64,000 nt of DNA from Flavobacteriaceae bacterium (GTDB taxonomy: Bacteria > Bacteroidota > Bacteroidia > Flavobacteriales > Flavobacteriaceae): positions 1 through 64,000 of the forward strand of contig JAGKWW010000009.1 of NCBI GenBank assembly GCA_021151665.1. The letters are read 5' to 3'. A program made the translations under genes and the position numbers. Shown here one piece after another: positions 26,549 to 34,945 of the stretch; the stretch's first letter is position 1, and the number at the start of each line of letters is the position of its first letter. The notes under the pieces are model-generated. The model made no database searches, was not told the DNA's origin, and saw only the letters and a list, made by a program, of their open reading frames with translations.

Positions 26549-28261
26549 ATGAAACAAATTATAAAAGCTTCACTGCTCGCGCTACTGCTTGCCAATTGTG
26601 GTGCGGGAGCACAAGTACAGCAAAAGCCTATCCCACGGGTAGACCAGATGGCGGATATGCCCAAACCTTACGGTATCATCGATTACAACAAGATGGCGAA
26701 AGATTTTGATGCTACTGTATTCGATTTTAATGCCAAAGGCAAATTCTGGCCAATGGTTTGGATTGACAAATCTCAAAAAAATTTCCCGCAGGATGTAGTA
26801 GGAATGTATACTGCTGTGGGCGATGTACGCCAGGGAGAAAATAATAAAAGGATGTTTCACGAGGCTTTGGCCAGTATGGGAGCTACGCTTGGTGCCTCGC
26901 TTGTCGGCATTGATAAAACCAATTCAGGTGGGCGCAACTATGTAGCCATGCTGAAGAACTATTACAATACCGAAACAGGCTGGAACATTATGATGAACAA
27001 TACCTGCCCCGAAGTCGCGCTGCTCGGCGGCGGTTACGGGCGTGACTGGTGGTATGATGTATACCCGAATGTGCTTTTCTATGCGATATATGACAAATAT
27101 CCGAATGAGCCCGGCCTCACAGAAATTGCCCGCAAAATTGCCGATAAATTCTATGAAGCGGACAGAATACTAAACGGCAATTACAACTACTCCTATTTCG
27201 ATTACGGTAAAATGCAGCCGATGACCAATAACATTTGCGCACAACCCGATGCAGCAGCAGGCCATGCATGGGTGCTGTATTCTGCCTACAAAAAATTCGG
27301 CGACGAAAAATACCTAAAGGGTGCGCTCTCCGCCCTTTCTGCGCTGGAGTCGCAGAAAACAAATCCTACGTATGAGCTGCTGATGCCGTTTGGCGCCTAC
27401 CTTGCCGCACGCATCAACGCCGAGCAGGGAAAAAAATATGACCTGGACAAAATGCTGCACTGGAGCTTTGACGGAACGGCTATATGCCGCGAAGGCTGGG
27501 GCGTACTGGTGGGCAACTGGAACGGTTTCGATATCTCGGGTACGGTAGGGAGCACAGTAGACCGCGGTGGCTATGGCTTCCTGATGAACACCTATGATGC
27601 AGCCTGGCCATTAGTGCCCATGGTGCGTTACAACCAGTCGTATGCCAACGCTATCGGGAAATGGATGCTGAACGCAGCCAACGCATCTAAGTTCTTCTAT
27701 CCCCAATTTATGCCCGATGAGCACGAAACGATCCCGCAACTGGCAGACGTTTCGAAAGGCGTGATCGCTTACGAAGGCATCATCAAAAAATCAAACATGC
27801 CGCAGTATGAAAATGTTCCGGCTCCTGTAGCCCAGGGCGACGGACCGTTGTGGGTTCCGGGTAAAAACCCCGCGGAGTCGCAGCTAAGCGTTTACGGAAG
27901 CGGGCACGTGGGCATTTTTGGCAGCATTATAAAAACTACGGATGTTGAAGGAGTGTTGCAGCTCGACCTGTTGGCTACAGATTTCTTCAAGGACAAGGCC
28001 TACCCTTCCTATTTGTACTATAACCCGCATACTATAGATAAAATAGTTACGATATCTTCTGCCGATGGCAAAAAGAGGGATTTCTACGATACCGTTTCCG
28101 GAAAATTTGTCGCTAAAAATGTGGCCTCTGCAAAAGTGAAACTATCGGGCCAGAATTCTGCGGTGATCGTGATGGTACCTGCCGGCGGAAAAGTAACTAC
28201 AAACGGTTCTCAAATGATGGTAGATGGTATTGTAACCGATTATAATTACAAAGTAAAATAG
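26549..28261 (+). CDS. Secreted helical-barrel protein of unknown family in the PUL
   Basis: A 570-residue exported protein: signal segment IIKASLLALLLANCGAGAQ (possible lipoprotein Cys17, though Asn before Cys is not typical). The body alternates amphipathic helices with Trp/Tyr-rich loops (GGYGRDWWYDVYPNVLFYAIYD; GHAWVLYSAYKKFGDEKYLKGALSAL; EGWGVLVGNWNGFD), as in (alpha/alpha)6-barrel glycosidases. The last 150 residues look like a beta-domain. I do not recognise the CAZy family. It lies between the importer and GH13 genes and overlaps the latter by one base, so a role in cleaving the PUL substrate outside the cytoplasm is likely. Confidence 0.6.
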   Translation: MKQIIKASLLALLLANCGAGAQVQQKPIPRVDQMADMPKPYGIIDYNKMAKDFDATVFDFNAKGKFWPMVWIDKSQKNFPQDVVGMYTAVGDVRQGENNKRMFHEALASMGATLGASLVGIDKTNSGGRNYVAMLKNYYNTETGWNIMMNNTCPEVALLGGGYGRDWWYDVYPNVLFYAIYDKYPNEPGLTEIARKIADKFYEADRILNGNYNYSYFDYGKMQPMTNNICAQPDAAAGHAWVLYSAYKKFGDEKYLKGALSALSALESQKTNPTYELLMPFGAYLAARINAEQGKKYDLDKMLHWSFDGTAICREGWGVLVGNWNGFDISGTVGSTVDRGGYGFLMNTYDAAWPLVPMVRYNQSYANAIGKWMLNAANASKFFYPQFMPDEHETIPQLADVSKGVIAYEGIIKKSNMPQYENVPAPVAQGDGPLWVPGKNPAESQLSVYGSGHVGIFGSIIKTTDVEGVLQLDLLATDFFKDKAYPSYLYYNPHTIDKIVTISSADGKKRDFYDTVSGKFVAKNVASAKVKLSGQNSAVIVMVPAGGKVTTNGSQMMVDGIVTDYNYKVK

Positions 28262-29886
28262 TGTTTAGCGCGGTAAAATATATTGTATTTCTTGTAGCAG
28301 TTTTGGCATGCCATACCTGCGCCGCACAGGCTGACGAAAAGGTATGGTGGAAGGAAACAGTATTTTACCAGATATACATGCCGAGCTTCGCCGACAGCAA
28401 CGGCGATGGGTATGGCGACTTCAAAGGCATTTCGGGTAAGTTAGGCTACCTTAAAGGATTGGGCGTAAAAGGCCTCTGGCTTACGCCCTTCCTTAAATCT
28501 CCGAAAGTGGACAATGGGTACGATGTAGCCGATTATTACACAATAGACCCCACGTATGGTACCATGGAGGATTTCAGGCAGTTCCTGAAAGAGGCGCATG
28601 CTAACGGGATAAAAGTGGTTATGGACATGGTGCTCAACCATACCTCTACTGAAAGCTATTGGTTTCAGGAGGCAAGAAAATCAACGGACAATAAGTACCG
28701 CGACTACTATATCTGGCGAGACGAGCCTAACAACTGGGAGTCCTTTTTTGGAGGGACTGCCTGGGAAAAGGACAACGCCACCGGCCAATATTATTACCAC
28801 AAGTTTGATGTGCGCATGGCCGACCTCAACTGGGCAAATCCGGAGGTGGTTTCGGAAGTGCAGAAGGTGCTGCGTTTCTGGCTCGATGCCGGTGTGGATG
28901 GTTTTCGGCTGGATGTGATCAATTTCCTTACTACCGATGGTATTACCGCAGATAATCCGGTGAAAAACGGAAAACAGGAACACACTAACGACATCGATCA
29001 AACCGGTGTGAAAAGCGCAATGCGGATTATCAGGTCGACCGTAAGCGAATACAAAGACAGGTTTATAGTTGGCGAAATAGGCAGCGATAAAATAGAGGTC
29101 TTGCAGCAATACCAATCACCCGACCTACTTGATGTGGTATTCAATTTTAATTTTGGGAGTATCGCTGAATTTTCTACGGACCGCTTTTTTGCCGAACTGC
29201 AAAGTATGGAGGCTAAAATGAGCAGCTACCCCACTCTGTTCTTTGGCAGCCACGACATGCCGCGGCTTATGGACAGGCTCGCCGGCGGGAATAAGGACAA
29301 GGCAGAAACATTGGCAGCACTTATCCTCACAGCCAAAGGCGTTCCTTTTATTTATTATGGCGACGAGATCGGGATGCATAACGTAAAGGCGACGTCCTTG
29401 AAGGAGATGGTAGACATCCAGGGAATTACACATTATAAAATGGCAATCGCTGAAGGTAAAGCCGGGGCTGAGGCATTGGCTGAGGGAAATAATCATAACA
29501 GGGATAAATCGCGTGCGCCTATGCAGTGGGATTCTAAACCGTTTGCAGGCTTTTCATGTTGCAAAAGCTGGATCAAATTGGCGGAAGGCTACCAGGCTAT
29601 CTATGTGGCTGAACAACAGGCTAAAAAAAATTCGCTTTTGAAAGCCTACACCTCCCTGATCACATTACGCAATAGTGAAAAAGCGTTGCAATATGGCACT
29701 TATGAAAGACTGGAAAAGGAAGTTGACGCAATTGTTTATAGCCGCGTGTGGGGTAATGAAAGAATAACGGTATTCCTCAACTTCGGCGAAAGCAGACAAA
29801 TTGAAATACCGAAAGGCGCTAAAATACTCCTGGGCGAAAAAAACCTTAAACAAAACCAATACCTTATTTATAAGGAACAGCGGTAA
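28261..29886 (+). CDS. Secreted GH13 alpha-glucosidase/amylase-family enzyme
   Basis: A 541-residue enzyme starting with GTG at 28261, whose G completes the TAG stop of the preceding gene. A signal peptide (YIVFLVAVLACHTCAAQA) is followed by the GH13 barrel: FYQIYMPSFADSNGDGYGD, region I MVLNHTS, region II GFRLDVI with nucleophile Asp218, region III VGEIG with acid/base Glu272 and region IV SHD with Asp332 (Ser replaces the common Asn). The N-terminus and the domain order resemble oligo-1,6-glucosidase, alpha-glucosidase and trehalulose-type enzymes rather than endo-amylases. It acts in the periplasm or outside, releasing glucose from an alpha-linked substrate. Last gene of the operon before a perfect terminator. 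Confidence 0.93.
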   Translation: MFSAVKYIVFLVAVLACHTCAAQADEKVWWKETVFYQIYMPSFADSNGDGYGDFKGISGKLGYLKGLGVKGLWLTPFLKSPKVDNGYDVADYYTIDPTYGTMEDFRQFLKEAHANGIKVVMDMVLNHTSTESYWFQEARKSTDNKYRDYYIWRDEPNNWESFFGGTAWEKDNATGQYYYHKFDVRMADLNWANPEVVSEVQKVLRFWLDAGVDGFRLDVINFLTTDGITADNPVKNGKQEHTNDIDQTGVKSAMRIIRSTVSEYKDRFIVGEIGSDKIEVLQQYQSPDLLDVVFNFNFGSIAEFSTDRFFAELQSMEAKMSSYPTLFFGSHDMPRLMDRLAGGNKDKAETLAALILTAKGVPFIYYGDEIGMHNVKATSLKEMVDIQGITHYKMAIAEGKAGAEALAEGNNHNRDKSRAPMQWDSKPFAGFSCCKSWIKLAEGYQAIYVAEQQAKKNSLLKAYTSLITLRNSEKALQYGTYERLEKEVDAIVYSRVWGNERITVFLNFGESRQIEIPKGAKILLGEKNLKQNQYLIYKEQR

Positions 29887-29948
29887 TACAATAACCGTTT
29901 CGGGGGTTTACAAGTTCCCGCGAATACGGACTGTCAGATCACTTTGGG

Positions 29949-29985
29949 AAATTCCCGGGCAGCCTTTAGCCCGGGAATTTTATTT
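29949..29985. terminator. Perfect 12-bp hairpin terminator, bidirectional
   Basis: AAATTCCCGGGC (29949-29960) and GCCCGGGAATTT (29969-29980) pair without mismatch around an 8-nt loop, with T-rich sequence on both sides. It ends the PUL operon and the convergent TPR regulator gene. Confidence 0.88.
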
Positions 29986-29989
29986 TACG

Positions 29990-31753
29990 CTATAGCTCTG
30001 CCGTGATATCCCTGAAATCGGTATCGGTATCAATGCCCATCTTTTTGCGGAGGCGGTAGCGGCTGTTCTTCATCGAATCGTACGATATACCCAAAAGATC
30101 GGCTGCCTCTTTTAGGCTGATATTTAGTTTACTAAAGGCCAGGATTCGCTCATCGGCCTCTGTGATGTCGGGATATCTGTTGCGTAGTTTTAAGAAAAAA
30201 CCCGGGTATACCTTGTCAAACAGCCGTTTATATTCCGCCCAGTCTTCCCTTGTCAATATCCTGCTGTTTGATAACCTGCTTAGCGCCTCGTCGTCCGCTT
30301 TACCGCTCATAAGCAGCTGCTGCCGGAGCTCATCTATCAGATGGTTTTTTTCTACAAGGCTCTGTGTATGCCGATGCAGCATCTCGCGTCCGGCTGCGAT
30401 CTCGCTTTCCGCCTTCTGCAGTGCCAGATCGGCCGCTTCCTTTTTAAACAGCAGCGCTTTGTTCTTTGCGGTATAGCTTCGGTAGAAGAAAAACAGAGAA
30501 AGTATCAGTAGAACGACCACTGCAAGTGTGGCATTACGCATAAGGTGTGCGTTTTCGAGCTGGAGTGCGGTTTCTTTAAGTTGGCGCCCTCTTCGCTCGG
30601 ATTGGTACTTTACCTCCATTTCCTCAAATTTGCGCAACGTCTCGGCGTTCAGCAAACTGTCTTTTACCTTTCGGTGGGCACTTTGATAACGATATGCTTC
30701 CCTGAAATTCCCACGCGCAGCCTCCACCTTCTGTCCTAATTCGTACACCAATGTCAGCATCTGGTAGTCGGGTGACGGGTCTGCCTTCAGTATTTTCTCT
30801 GCATCTCTCAGATGCGCCTCTGCCTTATTATAATCGTGAGCCCCGTAGTAATATTCGCCCAGCGCAAAATGAATCCCTTCCTTTACATAGTCTGAAACGT
30901 TCCCTTTATGCATTAATTTGTAAGCCTTTTGCAGGTAGTGGAAATAGCGTTCTGATTGCCCCAGGTTTTTATAAACATAAGCTTTATTGGCATAAACCTG
31001 GCATAATGATGCAGTATCTGCATATCGTTCCAGAAGTTTTTCTGCATTATCAAAAACTGCCAGCGCTTTTTTAAGATGCCCTGGCTGCTTACTGTCTGCC
31101 CCATAGCTATTCAGTAGATCGCCATAGTTGATCAGCGCGCGTCCCAGCGCTTCCGGCTTGCCTTTGGTGGAATCCGGCAGCTGCTTAACTGCCTGTACGG
31201 CAATGGCAGCATAATCAAGCCCTTTTTTTGTATTGGGCAGGTTGGCCGGGTCATACATCCCGATATACAATACCGCTATGTTATTAAGTATTACCACCTT
31301 TTGCGCGGCCAGCCGGTGCTGTTCGGCGAGCTTAAGCGCTTCCAGGTAACTCTTCAGGCCTTTTTTATAATCGTTCTTTTTAATATTGGCGGCAGCATCA
31401 AGGGAGCGTAGCTGGCAGGCAATTGCAAATCCTTGCGTAGACCCGCTTTCGTGCGCTTTCGCGAAATGCGATATCTCCAGAGCCTCATCCGGCTCATTTA
31501 TGCTCAGCAGGTAATCTCCATAGTTGAGTCCTGCTTCCGCCTTGAAACGATCGGCTTCGTTACCTGCCGAAACAATTTTTCTGTAAAGCCCCGCCAACTC
31601 ATTCTTTGCTCCTGGATCTCCCTGAAATGCCTCACAATTCCCTGACAGGCGCTTTAAAATTTCTTGTGCCCCGGAATCTTTGTTTTGGGCATAAGCGCCG
31701 CCTGTCATTAAAAAGAAGACAAGGATTGCAAAAAGCGCTGTTTTATGTATCAT
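29990..31753 (-). CDS. TPR-repeat membrane regulator with LuxR-type helix-turn-helix
   Basis: A 587-residue protein from the ATG at 31753, where a signal peptide begins (MIHKTALFAILVFFLMTGGAYA); the longer frame begins with TTG. About six tetratricopeptide repeats fill residues 30-390 in the periplasm. A membrane helix (ATLAVVVLLILSLFFFYRSY) follows near 410, then a coiled coil. The C-terminal domain (ITEADERILAFSKLNISLKEAADLLGIS...SRYRLRKKMG) is a LuxR-like helix-turn-helix. This is a typical Bacteroidota one-component membrane regulator. It is convergent with the PUL and may sense cell-envelope or nutrient signals; targets are unknown. Confidence 0.88.
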   Translation of the reverse strand: MIHKTALFAILVFFLMTGGAYAQNKDSGAQEILKRLSGNCEAFQGDPGAKNELAGLYRKIVSAGNEADRFKAEAGLNYGDYLLSINEPDEALEISHFAKAHESGSTQGFAIACQLRSLDAAANIKKNDYKKGLKSYLEALKLAEQHRLAAQKVVILNNIAVLYIGMYDPANLPNTKKGLDYAAIAVQAVKQLPDSTKGKPEALGRALINYGDLLNSYGADSKQPGHLKKALAVFDNAEKLLERYADTASLCQVYANKAYVYKNLGQSERYFHYLQKAYKLMHKGNVSDYVKEGIHFALGEYYYGAHDYNKAEAHLRDAEKILKADPSPDYQMLTLVYELGQKVEAARGNFREAYRYQSAHRKVKDSLLNAETLRKFEEMEVKYQSERRGRQLKETALQLENAHLMRNATLAVVVLLILSLFFFYRSYTAKNKALLFKKEAADLALQKAESEIAAGREMLHRHTQSLVEKNHLIDELRQQLLMSGKADDEALSRLSNSRILTREDWAEYKRLFDKVYPGFFLKLRNRYPDITEADERILAFSKLNISLKEAADLLGISYDSMKNSRYRLRKKMGIDTDTDFRDITAEL

Positions 31754-31950
31754 AATTGATGTGCCTGAATTAGGTTTCGCCAAAATAAAAAAAATTCCGG
31801 AGGGGAATTCTTTTAAACACCATTAATTACCCGAAATAAATACCTGTTTTATAAGTATTTATGAAGATGATTACCATTTTGCACACCATCATTTTTATAT
31901 TTTTAAATCTACTCAGGGCTACTTTTGTCGGGAACTAAAAGCACAAACAC

Positions 31951-32949
31951 ATGAGCAAAATTACACTAACCCTTCTTTTTGGCCTGTTGCTATTCAGCAT
32001 ACAAAACAACGCACAGACAGCCCGCGTGCAGGCACTGCACAACTCGCCGGACGCTTCACTAAATGTTGTCGATATCTACATGGGCGCTCTCCGCATTATC
32101 GACGATATACAATTTAGGGTTGCCACTCCTTTTCTGGATGCGCCGGCAGGGGTACCGCTTACCTTTACTATTGCACCGGGCAACAGCAGCTCTGTTGAAG
32201 ACGGTGTTTTTAGCCAGACAATTACTTTTACAGCAGGGCAAACTTATATCCTCGAAGCCAATGGAATATCTCAAACGACGGGTTACACACCTCCCGTACC
32301 GCTTTCGCTTAACTTGTATTGGGGCGCAAACGAAACCGGATTTCTGCCGCAATATGCCAGCATTTTGGTTAATCACGGCTGTACAGACTGTGGCAACATA
32401 AACGTTTCTGAAACAAGTGTTCCGTTGGGAATGTTCATAAACGATATGCCTTATCCGCAATTTACCGCAGGCTACCAGATGATGCCGCCGATGGATTATG
32501 TAGTAGAGGCAACCCGTACTTCCGATGGCGTAAACCTGGGTTCTTACTATGTTCCTTTAGCAACTATGGGAATGGCCGGCCAGGCCGCGATTATTCTTTC
32601 CAGCGGATTTGCCAACCCCGGTGCCAATAGCAACGGCGCCCCTTTCGGACTGTTTATGGTAAAACCGGAGGGTGGTTGGTTTATTCCGCTGCAGGCAGTA
32701 CTGGATGTGCAAAAAAACGAAATAGTTACTGCAAAAGTATATCCCAACCCCGCCCGTGGTCAGCTTACCATTAGCATTCCGGGGCAATATTCTAAATTGA
32801 ATGCACAGTTATTTGACACGACCGGCCGCATGGTGCTTGGAGCGGATGGGCATAAGCTCGATGTTTCGGCGCTTGCAGCGGGTACCTATATCCTTAAACT
32901 AAATATCGACGGCGTTACATCATCACAAAAAATAATAATAGCACAATAG
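31951..32949 (+). CDS. DUF4397 protein with type IX secretion sorting tail
   Basis: A 332-residue secreted protein. Signal peptide MSKITLTLLFGLLLFSIQ ends before NNAQ. A DUF4397 domain follows (RVQALHNSPDASLNVVDIYM ... PAGVPLTFTIAPGNSSSVED ... TYILEANGI). The last about 75 residues form a type A sorting domain (VYPNPARGQLTISI ... LFDTTGRMV ... AAGTYILKLNIDG), which sends cargo through the type IX secretion system to the surface. DUF4397 proteins are adhesion-like with no known activity. TACTTTTG at 31920-31927 is a possible -7 box. A terminator follows at 32995-33020. Confidence 0.92.
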   Translation: MSKITLTLLFGLLLFSIQNNAQTARVQALHNSPDASLNVVDIYMGALRIIDDIQFRVATPFLDAPAGVPLTFTIAPGNSSSVEDGVFSQTITFTAGQTYILEANGISQTTGYTPPVPLSLNLYWGANETGFLPQYASILVNHGCTDCGNINVSETSVPLGMFINDMPYPQFTAGYQMMPPMDYVVEATRTSDGVNLGSYYVPLATMGMAGQAAIILSSGFANPGANSNGAPFGLFMVKPEGGWFIPLQAVLDVQKNEIVTAKVYPNPARGQLTISIPGQYSKLNAQLFDTTGRMVLGADGHKLDVSALAAGTYILKLNIDGVTSSQKIIIAQ

Positions 32950-32994
32950 TAATTTTTTAATTCTATTGAGTTTTGGGGGCGCGGCATTGCCGCA

Positions 32995-33020
32995 AAAAAC
33001 AGGGCGATTGCCCTGTTTTT
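32995..33020 (+). terminator. Intrinsic terminator after the DUF4397 gene
   Basis: AAAAACAGGGC (32995-33005) pairs perfectly with GCCCTGTTTTT (33010-33020) around loop GATT. It has the classical T run at its 3' side. Confidence 0.88.
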
Positions 33021-33128
33021 ATTTAATTCGGTAATGGCTTCCTGCCGAGGGCAGCCATTAATACATCGTTAAAAACAATAGCAAGCCTGTAGGATTTTTT
33101 ATCTTTATAGTTATTTAATGAACTGCTT

Positions 33129-34907
33129 ATGAATGTCCCGCTGACCCGACTTGTTTTCACACTGATTGCTTTAACCTTTTTTGTAGAGGTTTCTGCCCAA
33201 CTACCTGCCGTGGGCGCAAAAGACGACACTGAGGCCGTAAAATTCCCTGACGATTCGCTGGGACGGCGCACACCGCGGGGCACGGTGACAGGCTATGTAC
33301 AGGCGGTAGCCGACCAAAACTACCAGCGCGCAAGCAGGTACTTTAATTTGAAGCGTTCCTACAGGAGTACACGGCAGCGGGAAAGGATTGTAAAGGCAAT
33401 GCAACGAATGCTGGACCAGGGCGGCGAACTAATCCCTACCTCTTTTATAAGCAACAAGTATGAAGGCCGGCTGGATGATGACCTTGCACAGGGTTTAGAT
33501 CTTATTGGCACTGTAGCGTGGGATAAAGAAACCATAAATATTTATGTGGAAAATACAGCCGGCCCCAATGAAGCTCCGCTTTGGGAATTTTCGGCAGAAA
33601 CCATTGCGGCAATTGCTAAGGTAAATGTTGACGACATTTCCATCATAGATAACCTGCTGCCGGAAACGCTGAAAACCCGCTTACTGGCCGGTGTGCCGCT
33701 TGGGCATTGGCTGGCTATGCTGGTACTTGTAGTTATCTCTTATTTTGGGGCATGGGCCATTATTGCCCTGATCAGCTTTATTATTACACGGTTGTGGCGG
33801 CGCGCCCGTAAAGAGCCGGTTGCCGGTATCATTGTTGCGCTAGAACTTCCTTTAAAGCTGGTACTGGCCGTTTGGCTGCTTATTGCCATATCGCAACGGG
33901 TAGGAATATCGTTTATCATCAGGCAGCGCTTTAGTGCACTTACCGTTACTGTATTTATTGTAGCTTTTTTGATCATGCTTTGGCGCCTTACCGAGTTTAT
34001 CAGCACCTTCTCGCGCAACCGGATGACACGCCGCGGACGCGTTTCGGCGGTATCGGTAATACTGTTTTTGAAAAGGACTATAAAAGTTGCGATCATCATT
34101 TTCGGTGCTATCGCGATACTGGGCAACATCGGGATAGATGTAACTACCGGTATAGCGGCGTTGGGAATAGGTGGTATTGCCCTTGCACTGGGTGCCCAAA
34201 AGACCGTGGAAAACTTTGTAGGAAGCGTAACCATAATTGCTGACCAGCCGCTTCGTGTGGGCGACTATTGCAAGGTTGGCGATGTGAGCGGAACGGTAGA
34301 GTCTATAGGGATGCGATCGACGAAAGTGCGCACCGGCGAACGCACGGTTGTTACCATACCCAATGGTGACCTCGCGGCCAGCAAAATAGAGAACTTTGCA
34401 CATCGTGACCGGTTTCTGTTTGACCCTGTTCTTGAATTCAGGCGGGACACCACTCCGGACCAGATACGCTATCTCTTGGTCGAACTCAGGAAAATCCTCT
34501 ACTCCCACCCTATGGTGAGCAACGAAGGTGCAAAGGTGAGATTTACCGGCTTTGGCGAGTCGTCGTTAAAGCTGGAAACATGGGCGTATATATTGGCCCC
34601 TGGCTTTGACGACTTTCAGGAAGTGCAGGAAGACATTTTACTGAGGATGATGGATGTAATTACCGCAAGCGGGTCATCGCTTGCCTATCCGTCGCGAACA
34701 CTATATGTTGCGGATGATAAAGGGCAGGCGCCGGAAAGCGCTGAATCGGCAATGGGAACCGTAGAGAAATGGCGCTCGGAAAATGAACTCGCACTGCCAA
34801 AGTTCAGGCCCGAAACCATTGAAAAGCTGAAAGGCGCACTTGAATATCCTGCTCCGGGATCGGCAATAAAAAAGCCGGACGAATCGCCCGGCTCTCCAAC
34901 CCCTTAA
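33129..34907 (+). CDS. Mechanosensitive ion channel, MscS family
   Basis: A 592-residue protein. Signal peptide (VFTLIALTFFVEVSAQ), then a periplasmic domain to about residue 190. Four hydrophobic segments follow (WLAMLVLVVISYFGAWAIIAL, LVLAVWLLIAISQ, ALTVTVFIVAFLIML and IIIFGAIAILGNIGI). The pore helix TGIAALGIGGIALALGAQKTVENFVGSV is the MscS signature rich in Gly/Ala, then the cytoplasmic beta-domain (VGDYCKVGDVSGTVESIGMRSTKVRT). It opens under membrane tension to release solutes on osmotic downshock. The large exported N-terminal part is longer than in E. coli MscS. It stands alone between terminators. Confidence 0.93.
   Translation: MNVPLTRLVFTLIALTFFVEVSAQLPAVGAKDDTEAVKFPDDSLGRRTPRGTVTGYVQAVADQNYQRASRYFNLKRSYRSTRQRERIVKAMQRMLDQGGELIPTSFISNKYEGRLDDDLAQGLDLIGTVAWDKETINIYVENTAGPNEAPLWEFSAETIAAIAKVNVDDISIIDNLLPETLKTRLLAGVPLGHWLAMLVLVVISYFGAWAIIALISFIITRLWRRARKEPVAGIIVALELPLKLVLAVWLLIAISQRVGISFIIRQRFSALTVTVFIVAFLIMLWRLTEFISTFSRNRMTRRGRVSAVSVILFLKRTIKVAIIIFGAIAILGNIGIDVTTGIAALGIGGIALALGAQKTVENFVGSVTIIADQPLRVGDYCKVGDVSGTVESIGMRSTKVRTGERTVVTIPNGDLAASKIENFAHRDRFLFDPVLEFRRDTTPDQIRYLLVELRKILYSHPMVSNEGAKVRFTGFGESSLKLETWAYILAPGFDDFQEVQEDILLRMMDVITASGSSLAYPSRTLYVADDKGQAPESAESAMGTVEKWRSENELALPKFRPETIEKLKGALEYPAPGSAIKKPDESPGSPTP
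34866..34893 (-). terminator. Minus-strand terminator after the type IX cargo gene
   Basis: AGCCGG (34873-34878) pairs with CCGGCT (34888-34893). Read on the minus strand the stem is followed by a T run, complementary to the A run at 34868-34873. It lies inside the 3' end of the convergent mscS-type gene. A second stem, CCAACCCC (34896-34903) with GGGGTTGG (34923-34930), sits between the two stop codons. Confidence 0.6.
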
Positions 34908-34945
34908 TTTCCCCAAACTTTCGGGGTTGGATTATAAGGTTCAAA

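Noticed and set aside
34896..34930. CCAACCCC/GGGGTTGG hairpin between the convergent mscS-type and type IX cargo genes, as a separate terminator
   Set aside because: It has no T run on either side and a 19-nt loop; the nearby AGCCGG hairpin with a T run explains termination better, so I list only that one.
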